A DNA stretch of 64,000 bases from Panagrolaimus kolymaensis (Eukaryota; Nematoda; Chromadorea; Rhabditida; Panagrolaimidae), in assembly GCA_028622995.1 (NCBI GenBank), contig JAJQJQ010000041.1, forward strand, positions 1,488,001 through 1,552,000, written 5' to 3'. A program made the position numbers and the translations under genes. The notes beneath the pieces are model-generated. The model was not told the DNA's origin. It ran no database searches and saw only the letters and a program-made list of their open reading frames with translations. Numbering within the stretch: position 1 is the first letter of the stretch; every line of letters begins with the position of its first letter. Shown in pieces: positions 12,185-23,712 of the stretch.

Positions 12185-13530
12185 TTTGCCACCGCCTACA
12201 GTAGTATCCAATGCCACAATTATTTCATCCTTCTTTTCTAAAAATAAAAATCATCATCAAATCACTTTTAATTTCTTTATTTTATTTCTTAATTTCATCT
12301 TTCATTTTCTAATCGCTTTATTCTTCTGAATCTCCTTCATTTTCATCGTTAAAATCGAAGAAATACAAAGTCAGTCATTCAGTCGATCAAGGATTTTTCT
12401 TCTTCTGTTATTGTCAACGCTTTTTTTTAGTTTTTTATGGTCAAAATTTTTTTGGCGAAGAAAAATTTGACACAGCAGGGAAGAAATCAAAAAAAATTTG
12501 TTATCGTCAAAAAAAAAATAAAATAAAATGCAAATGTATTTTTGAGTGATTTATATGGGTATTTTTTTTTTGTTTCAACCCTTGCTTCTTTTTTCTTTCT
12601 TTTTTTGCACATTGAATAATTTTCTATTTTTTATTTTTTGAAAAAAGCCTCTTTCGAAGGCTTTGAAAATGGAGCTTTAAATATAAAATAATAAAAAAAA
12701 CAGCTGTGAAATTTTAGATTGTTTTTTTCATGCTTTAAAATATGGAGGAAAATGTCAAATTTTAAAGCTTAATTAAGGGTTTGCGAAATGAAAGAAAAAA
12801 AAATGAGACGACATCAATGTCACAAAAAAGAAAGAGATATGCTAATTTGACAGTTTTTTTGACATCGAAAAAAATGGCCCTCCACGAAGATGTTTTTTTC
12901 ATTTAAAAAAAATCCCACAAATTTTTTAACCTCAATTTTTTTGTGGTGACGGAAAAAAATTATGAGCAAAAAAAGAAGAAAAATTCTCTTTTTGAGTCAC
13001 TTTACTTTGCTTCAAATAAAAAAGAAAATAAAATAATGAAAAGGCGAGAATTTATGGTTTCAATAAAACAAGAAAATTCTTTCCTTCGCCTTTCTTCTCA
13101 AGGGAGAGGGAAGAAAGACAATAGACCAATTTGTCGTCGTCGTCGTCGATTTTATTATATATTTTTTTAACGACCGACGACCCGCAGGTGAGCTTTTTTG
13201 ATTAAGTGTTTCTTCTCTTGTCAACAACCAACCGAAATAAATTTGGTGGAAAAAATGGCTTTGAAAAAAAAAGAGAAGTTAAAGGAAGTATAAATGGATA
13301 TTTATTAAAAAAGGTAGTCGTCGAGAATTATGGAATAAATACTACTGTAGGTGAATAAGCAATGGATGGTTTCTTTAGAGGATTATTTATATTATTTCGA
13401 AGCAAAAATGATATTAATAAATTTCTTAATTTTTATATAAATTCTTGATTACTATCTTTCTTTTTGTGGGATAAAAAAGGTTTAAAAAATTAAACAAATA
13501 TTTAAAACTTTCTTTTTAAAACAAACTTTT
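12185..13530. other. Intergenic region upstream of the small gene
   Basis: May include missing 5' exons of the gene ending at 11601. Codon-like open stretches at 12300-12420 (minus) could not be joined with confidence. A GC-richer patch, CGTCGTCGTCGTCG and CGACCCGCAGGTGAG, lies at 13133-13195 and contains an E-box (CAGGTG). The rest is AT-rich. Confidence 0.3.
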
Positions 13531-15309
13531 TCAATCCAAAAAATAATTATCATCAAACTGACCTTGTTTAAAATACGATGGAAAAATATTTCCTTTTACA
13601 TTTTGAAACATGAAATTATTATTATTTTGTGGCATCGGCGATACAAAATTATTATTTGATGAATTTGGTATTACCGTAGTAATTGGACTTGATGAAAATC
13701 CGCCACTTTCATCATCAGATCCTACATTTCTCAGCTGTCTTTCCATTTGATCTAGTCTTCGTCGCTTTGTATTTAATGCGCAAAGTGGGCAACTGGAAAA
13801 CCATTTATTTTTTTTTAATACTTTTTTTCCATAAAAAACAAAAAAGAAGCAATTATTAAATTTATTTATTATATGTATTTTTTCTTTGTTTCGACTTTCT
13901 CAAAAAAAAAAAAAAAACAACTGTCAATAATATTCTCATTTTTTTTGCAGACAAAAAAAGTAAGGAGAAAAAAAATCGTAAGTAAATGTAAAATGTAATT
14001 GAATGAGAGAATAAGAAAAAAAAATTGCCCCACACGCGCTTTGCTATGACTGCTGCTGGAACAACAACAAAAAAAGGCAATAAAAATCACAAAAAAAAAA
14101 TGAAGCTGACGATATTGGATTTTGAAGAACTTTTTGGAAGTCGAATGATGATGATTGCAATATTTTATTTGACACTTACAAGTGTGGATGGAGATGGACC
14201 CTTTTTATTCGATTTGATTGCCGCCGTATTTATTTGAAAAACAGTTGCTTCGAATGAATGAGAAGAAAAAAATGGTGGAAATTTGTCAATTTTCGACAAA
14301 TTGGTTTGGGATGAATCAAAAAAAAGACTTTTTTTGCTTTTAAAAATTGCACACTTTTTTCTAATGCCTTTCTTTTTGGAATTTCAGAATCTTTTAAAAT
14401 TTAAGAAGCTTGGTTTTTATATTCTTGGAAAAAAGTATTCTGTATGCAAATTAAAAAAGTAACGATTTGACCCTTGGGAAAACGTTTCATTTCTTTATTT
14501 TAGATACATAAAATAAAAAAAGCAATTGAAAAACGCAGCCATTTTTTTTGCTTTTCAAAGTGAAAAAAAAAGAGTGACTTGGAATATTTATTTTTTCCCA
14601 TTTCGTTAAATCGGGAGATAATCTTATGGTAAGGTAAGTAGGCTAGTCTGTAAGTTTAAAAAAAGCAATGTATGCCTTTTTAAGAAAATGAAAATGGGAA
14701 AAAAGTTTTGTAGAAAAAAAAAGAATTTTAAAATTGTGAACATTGATTTACGGAATTAAAAAGTGAATAAATTGTTTATGAAAATTACGCTACTTTTCTA
14801 ACTTTCATAACTAATTGTGAAACATTTTTCTCAGAAAAATATAAATAAATATCCAAAGTTTGACACTAAAGCTTAGGAGAAAAAAAATCGGTACAGTGCA
14901 TTTTATTACTTGGAACTGCTTTAAAATAGGTAAGGTTAAAATAAGAATTTGATGAAAAATGGTATCAGAAATCGGTGCTCCAGACAAAAAACAAAAAATT
15001 AAGTAAATATGGAAAAGCCAAACAAAAATTGAAAAGAATAAAAAATTATTATTTTAAAAACGTGGGTTTCCAATATGCGGCTAAAAGTCAAATTTTTTGC
15101 ACATATTTTTACTTTGAAAAAGGCTAGCAAAAAGTTTATTTTAGAAATAATATATTTCAGCTCAACTTTTTCTGGTATTTTTCTTATATCTAAAACAAAA
15201 AAACTTACGGGCACAATCGATGAGGGCATTTTTGTTTATGACCCTTTTTAGGTTGATTAAATATTCCATGATTTGCGCAAAGTTGACACATGTATTGTTC
15301 TTTTGGCAT
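13531..15309 (-). CDS. DM-domain (DMRT) transcription factor
   Basis: Doublesex/MAB-3-type DNA-binding protein, a class used in nematode sexual and neuronal differentiation. Two exons, 15309-15209 and 13792-13531, are separated by a 1.4-kb intron; the product is 120 residues. The DM zinc module spans residues 7-46: MCQLCANHG, KGHKQKCPHRLCPCPLCAL, then NTKRRRLDQMERQLRN as the recognition helix and tail. All expected Cys and His ligands (CxxC, H, C, C, CxxC) are present, and the exon junction splits the codon inside CPCP. The tail is Asn-rich (NSSNNNF, PQNNNNFMFQN) and ends DDNYFLD. No DMA domain is visible. The gene is short for the family but looks intact. The large intron is unusual for this genome and may hold regulatory sequence. 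Confidence 0.9.
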
Positions 15310-16309
15310 TTTTTAAAAATAAAATAAAAACTGGAATTATGAAAAATGAGATACAATTCTTCACCAAAAAAATATTAATAAAATTACAGTAATTCAATTA
15401 TGAATTTCGCTAAAGTAAAAAAATAATTCTTTAATCCTCAGAGAAAGCGACAACGACGCCGATAAAGATCCTAGACGATGATGTTCGACCTCCCATGTCG
15501 AAAAAAACTAAAATAGCAAACGATCAAAAAAAAATAAATAAAAACAGGCGGAGTCAAAAGAAAGAATTTTTTTTTTCAAATGGCCAATGGCAATGGTCCA
15601 TTGCTCTTTCTTCTTTTTTTTAAAGGAAAAAAATAAAGTTCGGCCTTTTAAAAAACTCTTTTTTTTTCAGAAAAAAAATTCATAAATTTTTTTAATATTT
15701 ATTTTTTTAAAACGCCTGCTGCTTCTTTTCTGAAAAAGGAGACGAGGGAGACTATCATAAAAAAATAAAGAAAAAAAAGTAAAACGATCAAAAATAATTT
15801 TTTTTAAGGCGATGCCTGCTTTTTTTTATGAAGCAGCATCCATCAAAGAAGAAAAAACGAAAAAAAGGTGTATTATAAAAATTTATAGAGAAAAATTAAA
15901 GAAGCGGAACACCAATTCCACAAATAAAAATAAAAACATACACAAAAAAGGGTCATAAATAAATATGATTTTGGATGGATGGGATGCATGTTTGTTTGTT
16001 TTCTTGAATTACTTTTATTTATTTTTTTAATTCAATAAAAAATACATATGACTCTATCTCTCTTTCATTTTCTTCTTCGATCAAAAAAAGCGTGAGAAAA
16101 GATTTGATTTTAATGTTTACATAAAAATTTTAAAAGTTTTTTTTATCAGAAATAAAAATGTTTATTTTTTTATTATTTAAAATTTAGTATATTTATTTTA
16201 ATTGTACAAATCAAAGATAGGTTTTATAGGCAATAAAAATATTTTTAATACAAAATATAAAGGTTTTACATAATTTTAAATTTCGACATGATTCGGTTTA
16301 TTTGAACTA
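15310..16309. other. Upstream region of the DM-domain gene
   Basis: AT-rich intergenic DNA containing the DM gene's promoter. A short less-biased patch at 15435-15500 (CAGAGAAAGCGACAACGACG) does not form a gene. Confidence 0.35.
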
Positions 16310-16808
16310 TCATTTCGATTTCTTATTATTTTCTGGTGAAATTCGAATTATAGTTGAAACTAATATGTCGCAAATATTTTTAATAATATTAAAGATATCA
16401 AAAATTCGGAAGTATGGCTTTTTAAAAATTTTGTTGTCCATGTTATTCTCATTCACGATAAGAGTTACTGGGTTAATGTCTTTCGAGGTGTGAATTCGTG
16501 AAGCTATAATGCTTTTTTCAAAGCTTTTAAAATCAATTGGAGTTTGATCATCAAAATCGGTCACAACAACAGTTTTATAATAAATTGTTGCTCTTTCATT
16601 ATATTGCTCAAGTTCATAATCCAAAATTTCAAGATCCTCCAATGAAAATTCACTTTCATTTGAAATTTGATTGCATTCTTGAATCTGAAAAAAAAACCAT
16701 TTAAAAAATATTTTATTGGCCATGACGAGTAAATTATTTGGTTCTGAATCACCTTGAAACAGAATATGAAAGAAGTAAAAACAAGAAAAAAAATCTTACC
16801 TTTGTCAT
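16310..16808 (-). CDS. Small protein, possibly a highly diverged eEF1B-domain paralogue
   Basis: Two exons, 16808-16800 (MTK) and 16684-16310, give 128 residues ending SPENNKKSK. The tiny first exon mirrors the neighbouring eEF1B-like gene (MTE before its intron). A stretch in the middle (KTVVVTDFDDQTPIDFKSFE) lines up loosely with the neighbour's KSNIIYDVKPWDETIDVTEM, keeping an Asp pair, the Ile-Asp and a following Glu-Lys. The catalytic-face motifs of the eEF1B domain (DGLxWG, GYGIxKL, AFNK) are not recognisable. It may therefore be a duplicated copy that has drifted beyond function, or an unrelated gene with chance similarity. The C-terminal half has a hydrophobic Ile-rich segment. Confidence 0.45.
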
Positions 16809-17331
16809 TTTTTTCTTTTAATTTCACAAAATAAAAAAGTTGAATTTTACCGCTAAATTTTTTTGGTCAAATAATAAAAAGTTAAAAATGGTTTATGAGG
16901 AAAAAAAATTTATTAGCTTTTCAAAAAACTTTTTAACCTCTTTTTTTATATCTTAAAAAATGAAAGTGTCAGTATTTTTTCTTTTGAAGGTGTGCCATGA
17001 ATGAATAACTCATAAAAAATATGTGTTTTTTTTATTATAACCAAAAACGAGCGAAAGTGAAAAAAAACAAGCGAAAGCGCTGATAAGCTTATGTGGAGGA
17101 GGGCGCCATAAAACCTAACGATTTATCGTTTTTATTTTCTTTGATGCAAGTTAAACTTAAAACAACAACAAAACAGAATAATGAGTAATCAAGGGAAACT
17201 ACAAAAAAAAATCGATAAAAATTTAAAACAAAAAAAGGTGCTATTTTTAAGGAAAAAAGCTGCCTTAATAAAACATTTATTTTATCCTTTAAAAAATTTG
17301 CAAAAATATGGTATCTCGAATTAATCCTTCA
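16809..17331. other. Spacer between the two small minus-strand genes
   Basis: AT-rich. It contains 5' flank of the 16310-16808 gene and 3' flank of the eEF1B-like gene. A less AT-rich patch, AAGCGAAAGCGCTGATAAGC to GGAGGAGGGCGCC, lies around 17070-17106. No gene is seen. Confidence 0.35.
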
Positions 17332-17682
17332 TCAAACTTTATTAAAAGCCAAAACATCTATGGATTGAACCATATTTTCAAAATCAGAACAAATAACATT
17401 TTCTATTGAATCACTTGAAACTTTATCATTTTCAATTACGCAACAAATTCGAAGTTTATTTATTCCATATGCAATGGGAATAATGGAAGCTGTACCCCAA
17501 ATGAGTCCATCCATTTTAATTTCACGAATACGTTTCTCCATTTCAGTAACGTCTATTGTCTCATCCCATGGTTTTACATCATAAATAATATTTGATTTTG
17601 CAATCTCTTTGCTGTCAGCTAACATCTTAAAAATCTTTTTGTAAATTAGTTTTTTTTGATTAATGATTTTTACCTCTGTCAT
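17332..17682 (-). CDS. Reduced elongation factor 1-beta/delta exchange-domain protein
   Basis: Matches the C-terminal guanine-nucleotide-exchange domain of eEF1B (eEF1-beta/delta), which reloads eEF1A with GTP during translation. Landmarks in order: AKSNIIYDVKPWDETID, REIKMDGLIWGTA, IPIAYGINKLRICCVIENDK and the ending QSIDVLAFNKV, the latter matching the family's near-invariant QSxDxxAFNK C-terminus. The usual N-terminal GST-like or leucine-zipper part and acidic linker are missing, so only about 90-116 residues remain. A 48-base intron (17673-17626) probably joins MTE directly to MLADSKE. Because 48 is divisible by three and free of stops, the unspliced frame is also open. The domain has relaxed positions (for example GTASIIP where GASKLVP is usual), so it is more likely a derived paralogue than the main eEF1B. 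Confidence 0.8.
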   Translation of the reverse strand: MTEVKIINQKKLIYKKIFKMLADSKEIAKSNIIYDVKPWDETIDVTEMEKRIREIKMDGLIWGTASIIPIAYGINKLRICCVIENDKVSSDSIENVICSDFENMVQSIDVLAFNKV

Positions 17683-18224
17683 TTTTTTAAAAGAGAAGTC
17701 AGTAACAAATAAGTAAAGAAAAATAGAAAAAAGTGCTGGAATAGAGAAATTTTTAAGTTTTGATATAATTTATATATACGGCTGCTATGAAGCGGAACTC
17801 CCTTATCACTTTTTTTCTTCTAAACTAATCACAAACAAACACCATAAAAAATAGTCAGCATTTTATGAAATCGATGATTGCATAATAACGTGTAAAATTA
17901 GGCAATGATGGAAACTTGTAAAGAGATATTTTACTGTAATCTTGTTGAATTATGTAATTAGTTGTATCAAAGCTAAAAAAAATTCCTTGCATTCAATCTT
18001 TAATCGTTGAAGCTTTTTGTATTTTTTTCAGCAAAAAAAACTTTGTTTAAATTTTAGTTTTTTGATTTCCATAAAAAAATTATCCACGAAATTTGCATAT
18101 TCATTTTTTTTTAAATGACAGTAGTGTTTTCCCGCCACTTTTTTCCATATCTTTATTTTCATAATCATTCGCCACACAAAAAGAATTTTGTTGAATTCAT
18201 TTCGCTTGCTTCCTTCTTGAATCT
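17683..18224. other. Divergent spacer
   Basis: AT-rich region between the eEF1B-like gene (minus) and the membrane-protein gene (plus); presumably holds both promoters. No specific element identified. Confidence 0.35.
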
Positions 18225-19931
18225 ATGCTGCTTCAACCTTTGTTCATCATTTTGATTTCAATTTTTTCAGTATCTTCCGCTTCTTCTTCTCCATCTCGAC
18301 CTCAACGATACAAATACAATTCAACGAATTATTCACAAAAACATTTTGATTCGTTCAATCAAACGACAGCAAAATTTCTTACTGATAAATCGCCGATCAC
18401 AAATATCAATGATTCTTCTTCTCTGGATGATCAAAAAAATGGAACAAATGAAAGTGAAAATAATTTTGTAACAACTTCTACTAATTTCTTTGGAATTTCA
18501 TCGACGACTGAAACAACAACTTTTTGGCAGAAAATTTCTATTTGGCTTTGGATTATTATTGGAATCGTTGTGCTTTGTTTGATCATTCTTGTAATCGTTA
18601 TTATGTAAGTTGTTTTTGTCTAAAATTCTATCCACTCACATGAGCACTTTTAGATGCTATCGAAAATGCTTTCGCAAGCTAAAACCGTCAAAGAAATCCG
18701 AAGAAGATGATGATGCAGAGAATGGAAATCACAAGAATGCTGGAAATAAAAAGGAAAACATTTATTCAATTCTCAAAAAACATTTTCATATTAAAAAAGA
18801 AGTCAAAGAAGATCAATCTAAAGCAAAACCATCGATTTCGACGATAGCAAACCAATCTTCAATATTTGCCGCTGCTCCAAATTCTACGATGGTTTCTAAA
18901 GCTCTAAAAGAAATTCATCACTTTTCATTATCTCGAAATGGATGCGTTGGTAATTTTGGTCATTTAATTGTTGGAGAAATGCAAAAGTAAGTTTGTGTTT
19001 GGGATTTCTTTGAAGAAACGTAAAAAATGACTATGCAACATTTTTGTTTGAGATTCTTCGGATTTGTCGATTCGACTAACTTCTTATGTTTTCCATGTTT
19101 CTAACTATCATAATTTTCAGCCGTTTTCCTTACATTCAAAGTGATAAATATCAACTTAAAGTTGAACTTTTCTATTGTCTAACTGATGAAATTTCTAAAG
19201 AACTAAACAAGCTTGCGTAAGTCGTCTCTCTTCATTTTTTAACCATAATCAAAAGCACTGTGTTTTTTTTAGTAAAATATCTGAAGAAGAATTAAAACGT
19301 TATCGAGTTCGATTTGATGCTGATAAGAAGATTGATTGGATAGGAAAAGTAACATGGGAATATTTACGTCGTTTTGAAGCACGTCGAACTGATGCATCAT
19401 TTTGTTTTGAAATAATTCATTTTGAATATATTGCTACTGATTTTTCATCGCTTTCAAAATTTTCTGTTCCAATGTTATTAGTTGCTGCTTTACAACCACA
19501 ATTTCCTGAAATTTATCGAAGAGAAGCGTGCATGTGGTTACGGTAAGTAGTTTTGCATTTTGTGGAGCTTCCTTCTTTGCTTTTGATACTTATAATAATA
19601 AGGATTGCTATTTACTAATAAATGTTCCAAAAATCATGTTTCATTTTTCAGACGTCAAGCTTCAACTGCTCGTAAATTGAATATTACTCTCGATCAAGAA
19701 CTCGTACCTTTTCCAATCAACATCGTCGAAACTCCTAATGTAAAAAATTCAAAGTACTTCTTTGGTGGTCCGATGAAAAACAAGGTAGCTCAAACTTCAA
19801 GAAGATCAATGAATTCATCATCAAAAAGTAAGAAATCAAGTCATCATGGAAAAAGCAAAAACCAGGGAAAGAAAGGCAAACATTCCAAGAAACATTCTAA
19901 GCATTGGTTTAAACGATTATTTAATTTTTAA
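18225..19931 (+). CDS. Type I single-pass membrane protein of unknown function
   Basis: Five exons (18225-18604, 18654-18986, 19121-19216, 19273-19542, 19652-19931) join in frame to 452 residues. The N-terminus (LFIILISIFSVSSAS) is a signal peptide. A short Ser/Thr/Asn-rich ectodomain with several N-glycosylation sequons follows. One membrane helix (IWLWIIIGIVVLCLIILVIV) ends at the first exon junction and is followed by a basic-cysteine stop-transfer (CYRKCFRKLK). The cytoplasmic part is about 320 residues. It contains a conserved-looking globular stretch across exons 3-5 (QLKVELFYCLTDEI through PEIYRREACMWLRRQAS) and a very basic Lys/His/Ser tail (GKSKNQGKKGKHSKKHSKHW). No family was recognised. 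The order of parts would fit a receptor or adhesion-type protein. Confidence 0.7.
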
Positions 19932-19997
19932 TTTTGTTATCATTTTTTTCTTTGACGAATAAAGATTTATTAAACTGTTTATTTTTTGTGGCTGATA

Positions 19998-20125
19998 ACC
20001 AACTCGTGGAATTCCAACTCGTGGAAAGAACAAGTGCCCAACTCGTGGAAAAAAGTGCCCAACTCTTGCAATTTCCCATCACTTTTTCCACGAGGTGGGA
20101 TTCCACGAGTTGGGAATTTCCCATT
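19998..20125. repeat. Short tandem plus inverted repeat, hairpin-forming
   Basis: Three near-identical copies of CCAACTCGTGGAA (from 19999, 20014 and 20038) and one degraded copy (20058) are followed by inverted copies TTCCACGAGGTGG and TTCCACGAGTTGG (20086-20115). Transcribed, this would fold into a long imperfect hairpin. It lies just 3' of the membrane-protein gene, so it could sit in or after its 3' UTR, or be the remnant of a small foldback element. Confidence 0.75.
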
Positions 20126-20402
20126 TTTTGTAACACATTTCATTTTAACAAATATAATTATTCCATAATTTTCAATAATAAACACGAATCAGTTCTTCGC
20201 AACAAATTAAATTATCGCTTTCCCAAGTTTACTGTAAAAATTGCGTTCATTTCTTTTCTCAAAGAAAACTTTGTAGTAAACTTTCAGTCGTTTTCTGTTT
20301 GTTGAATCTTCCTTCGTTTTTATCGCGCCGATTATTTATTTGTTGTGTTGTCTCCCGTATATATAATTAATAATTTCTATTTTAAACTTTTAGGCATCAA
20401 AA

Positions 20403-22513
20403 ATGTCTGATAATCATATCGCAGCTGTAGCTAATAGCGTCAACGACCGCTCTCCTAATTTGAACTCTCGCGGCTCTTCAGTTACTCGAACGCCACAAGA
20501 GATTAATATCCTCCTCGTTGGTGAAACAGGAATCGGCAAATCAACTTGCATCAACTCCATCGCAACATATCTCAAGTATGGCAACTTCAAAAAGGCATCG
20601 ACATCTCCTTTGATCAATTTGATTCCTATCGATTTCACATATGAAGACGACGATGACGAAGGTGATGAAATCACACATCAAACAATCATTATTGGAAGAG
20701 ATGACAATGAAAGCACTCAAATTGGACAATCTCGAACTTTGAAACCAAAAGCGCATGTATTCGTGCTCGAAGGCTGTCTAGTTCGCATCATCGATACTCC
20801 TGGAATTAGTGATACAGAAGGTATTATTCAAGACAAGAAGAATATGCAAGAAATCATCGACTTCATCAGTGATTTGACTCATTTGAACTTGATCGTCTTC
20901 CTTATGGCGCCTAATCAATCTCGTTTGACTCCTGCTTTCACCTTTTGTTTTCAAGAATTGATCATGCAATTTCATCGAAGTGCTGCTGATAATATTGTCT
21001 TTGCCTTCACCAAGTCAGCTGATTGTGGTTATAAAATGCGGCGCAGCACTGGAAAAGCCACCGGCTACAAAGTAAGTTTAGTATGGAATTTTTTTTCCTT
21101 TATATATTTTTTTTTCAGACTGGCGAAACTTTTATTCAACTCAAGGTTCTTTTGGATGATATCAAGGATAAGCAAGGTATTGAATTGCCGTTAACCAAAA
21201 AGTCTACTACATATGCTTTTGACAACAAATCCTATCGAGAACTCTGCATCATGAAAGTTAATGTAAGCTTTGAATTTTATTTTATATCTATGCAAATATT
21301 TTAGGGAAAGAGTCAACTCAGCAAATTTCAAATGAAAACCAATGGAAAAGACTACGATCTATCTCGTAATGAACTCATTCGGCTTATTAAACATTCTCTT
21401 CATGTAAGACCTCATGACCCTCGATCGACTGCAATTCTCAACTACATTCGATTCATCGTTCTTCGCCTAATTGGACCTATGACAATGATTTCAACTTCTG
21501 TTCAACAAACTTTAGAAAAGGTTAGAAATCGTCAAGCTCTTATTGAACAATATCGTGGAAATGAAGCTGAACTTGAAAAGATTCTCTGGAAAAATATTCC
21601 CATTGTTCGGTATCATATGGAAAGAAAAATTGCCATTTCTTGCAAAACTTGTGTAACTATTGCGCGTTATCATGGTGATGAACGACTTCCTTTTATTGCA
21701 GCTGATCCTGAACTTGTCGGTGACGATCCTATCATTTTGTTTTATGGTGGCGATGTCGTTAAAGGAAAAAATCGTAGATGGTGCTGTCCCAATTGTGGTA
21801 ACAAATTCAACAGATTAACTACTACCAGAATCTATCATTTCTTGGGAGATACCATACGTGAAAAAGTTGACAGCGTTGATAGTCAAATTCAAGATGTTAA
21901 AGGCGAGTTTTTTTAACCATATTCTCTCCTTTAAAAATGAATCTTTTTTTTTCAGAAAAGCTACAAAGTATTGAAGAAATGATAGCTAAGGAACACAAAT
22001 TCCGTGACGAAATTATGCAAGAACGTGAAATTATTACCAAAGCTTGTGCTAAATTTGCTGTTTATCTGATAACTTCTTCAATTCTTCCATACAATGATGT
22101 TACTGAACGGTATTTGGATACTCTTATTGAAGTTGAAGAAAAGAAGGTTGGTTTTTACTTCCACTTGCTTATACATAATACATAAGCCTTTGGTATTTTA
22201 GTACAATGGTTTTCAATCTGAATACTACCATAGCCTTGATCGAATGAAAGAAGAATATCTTCAAGAAAAGAGATTTCTCACTCAACGTTTTGAAAATACT
22301 GAAATCGATGGTGCTATTACTGAAGATGATATTCGTCTCCTTCTTAAAGAACTTACTGGACTCAAACATTATGGAATGAATGTTAGAGAAGCTTTAGATT
22401 TCGTCACGGTTAATGAAGATGTCGATATTGGTAACAATGCTCATAATCCTCAACCGAAAACTCAAATGTGGCGAAAGATTATTGAAACTGTTGGTGACGT
22501 ACTCAATCTTTAA
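20403..22513 (+). CDS. P-loop GTPase-like protein with CxxC/CCxxC insert
   Basis: Five exons (20403-21071, 21119-21262, 21305-21902, 21956-22146, 22202-22513) give 637 residues. The N-terminal third is a TRAFAC-type G domain, AIG1/septin-like in feel: P-loop GETGIGKST (residues 40-48), Walker B/G3 DTPG (131-134) and a G4-like TKSAD (203-207). An acidic loop EDDDDEGDE sits between them. The middle has two cysteine pairs, CKTC and WCCPNCGNKF, about 50 residues apart, suggesting a zinc-binding module. The C-terminal third is helical, Glu/Lys-rich and probably coiled coil. Such multi-copy GTPase-like proteins occur in nematodes and fungi, with no firm role known to me. The third intron needs a GC donor (AAAG|GCGAGT) to stay in frame. 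A TTTTAG lies 10 bases before the ATG. Confidence 0.75.
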
Positions 22514-23712
22514 GTTATTTGTTTTAATTGTTTTTTTTACTTATTTTTGTTTTGTTTTTTACACTTGTTTTGTTTCTTTTATTTTATTTAACAGCTTTGC
22601 AATTGTTATTTTTTTGTTTGTATTTATGCATTTGTTCTCATTTTGCATAAAGCTTTATTGTTTTTAAAATTGTGCCATATGTATGAACATCACAACTTTC
22701 TTAAGTTGGAGACGAGATTTGTAACGTTGTAATAACTCCTACCATATGCAATGGAAAGTATTGATAGATTAGGATAAAATCTTAGGATTTTGAAATTTGC
22801 TTGTAATTCTAAAACTAAAAACGTTTTCAAGAAATGAAATGAGGTGACTTTTGTAAATTTGCCCAATAATAGAAATGTTGCTCAACGAATTACGGTGAAA
22901 TGAAAGAATGGGAGAAGGATAGCTGCCATAATAATTGTATGAGATGCAGACCTAAATAATTTTGTTGTGGAAACAATCGTCCCAGAAAGCCGCCATTATA
23001 TTAATTAATAATCATGTCAGAGATACCAATCCACCAAAACCAGAGTGCATCATTTGCTTAACACTGTTCAGTGTCCCTATCATCGTTATTCGGGTTATAA
23101 GATCAATAATTTCACATGGGATTATAGCAGCTTATCATTGCTGTATTTATTTGAGTCAAAAATTGTGTTGAAGTTAAGGTAAGTGTGAGAATAATAAATT
23201 CGAAAGTTGCAATTTTTTAACAAACTAAAAGCCGAAGTAAAAACAAAATTATACTACTTCCAGTAGCGGAGAAACAAACCTTTGCCTTTTTTATTTATCA
23301 TTGGAAGCACAAATTTTTAATCTAATTTTATCCGTGACAAAAAAATAAATGTTTTTTGCTTTGTATTAGACTGGTATTTTTGAAAAAAAAATGTTATCAA
23401 TAACGTCCGAAGCTTCTATTCATTGCTTTCCAAATTGATGTTCCAAGCAAAAACGAATACCCAAAATCAAATGTTTTAAGATTTTTTAAATGAAAGACAA
23501 AAATTAATTTTTAGCTGGCAAAATTGTGATATTTTTTAGGCGACACAATGACTTTTTTTTGGTTGTTACTTTTCAGAAAATTTGCATAAAAATCCCTAAA
23601 GAAAAATGAGGACGCCATTATCGAACAAATTTTTTTCCCACACAACTTTCATTTTCATTTTTTGCGTTTTCTTTGTTCGCTGAAAATTTACGAAGTTTTC
23701 TTCTTTTCTTCA
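22514..23712. other. Intergenic region
   Basis: 3' flank of the GTPase gene and promoter of the next gene. The stretch 22680-23190 is less AT-biased than its surroundings, and an open frame without ATG crosses it, but no splice structure, homology or RNA fold was recognised. I cannot exclude a non-coding RNA or a decayed exon here. Confidence 0.3.

Noticed and set aside
14025..14237. Antisense frame inside the DM-gene intron
   Set aside because: No recognisable features; likely chance in A-rich sequence.
22953..23171. Possible small gene or structural RNA upstream of the cysteine-rich gene
   Set aside because: Less AT-biased but no ATG in frame and no match to snRNA, SRP, RNase P or spliced-leader RNA patterns that I could see.
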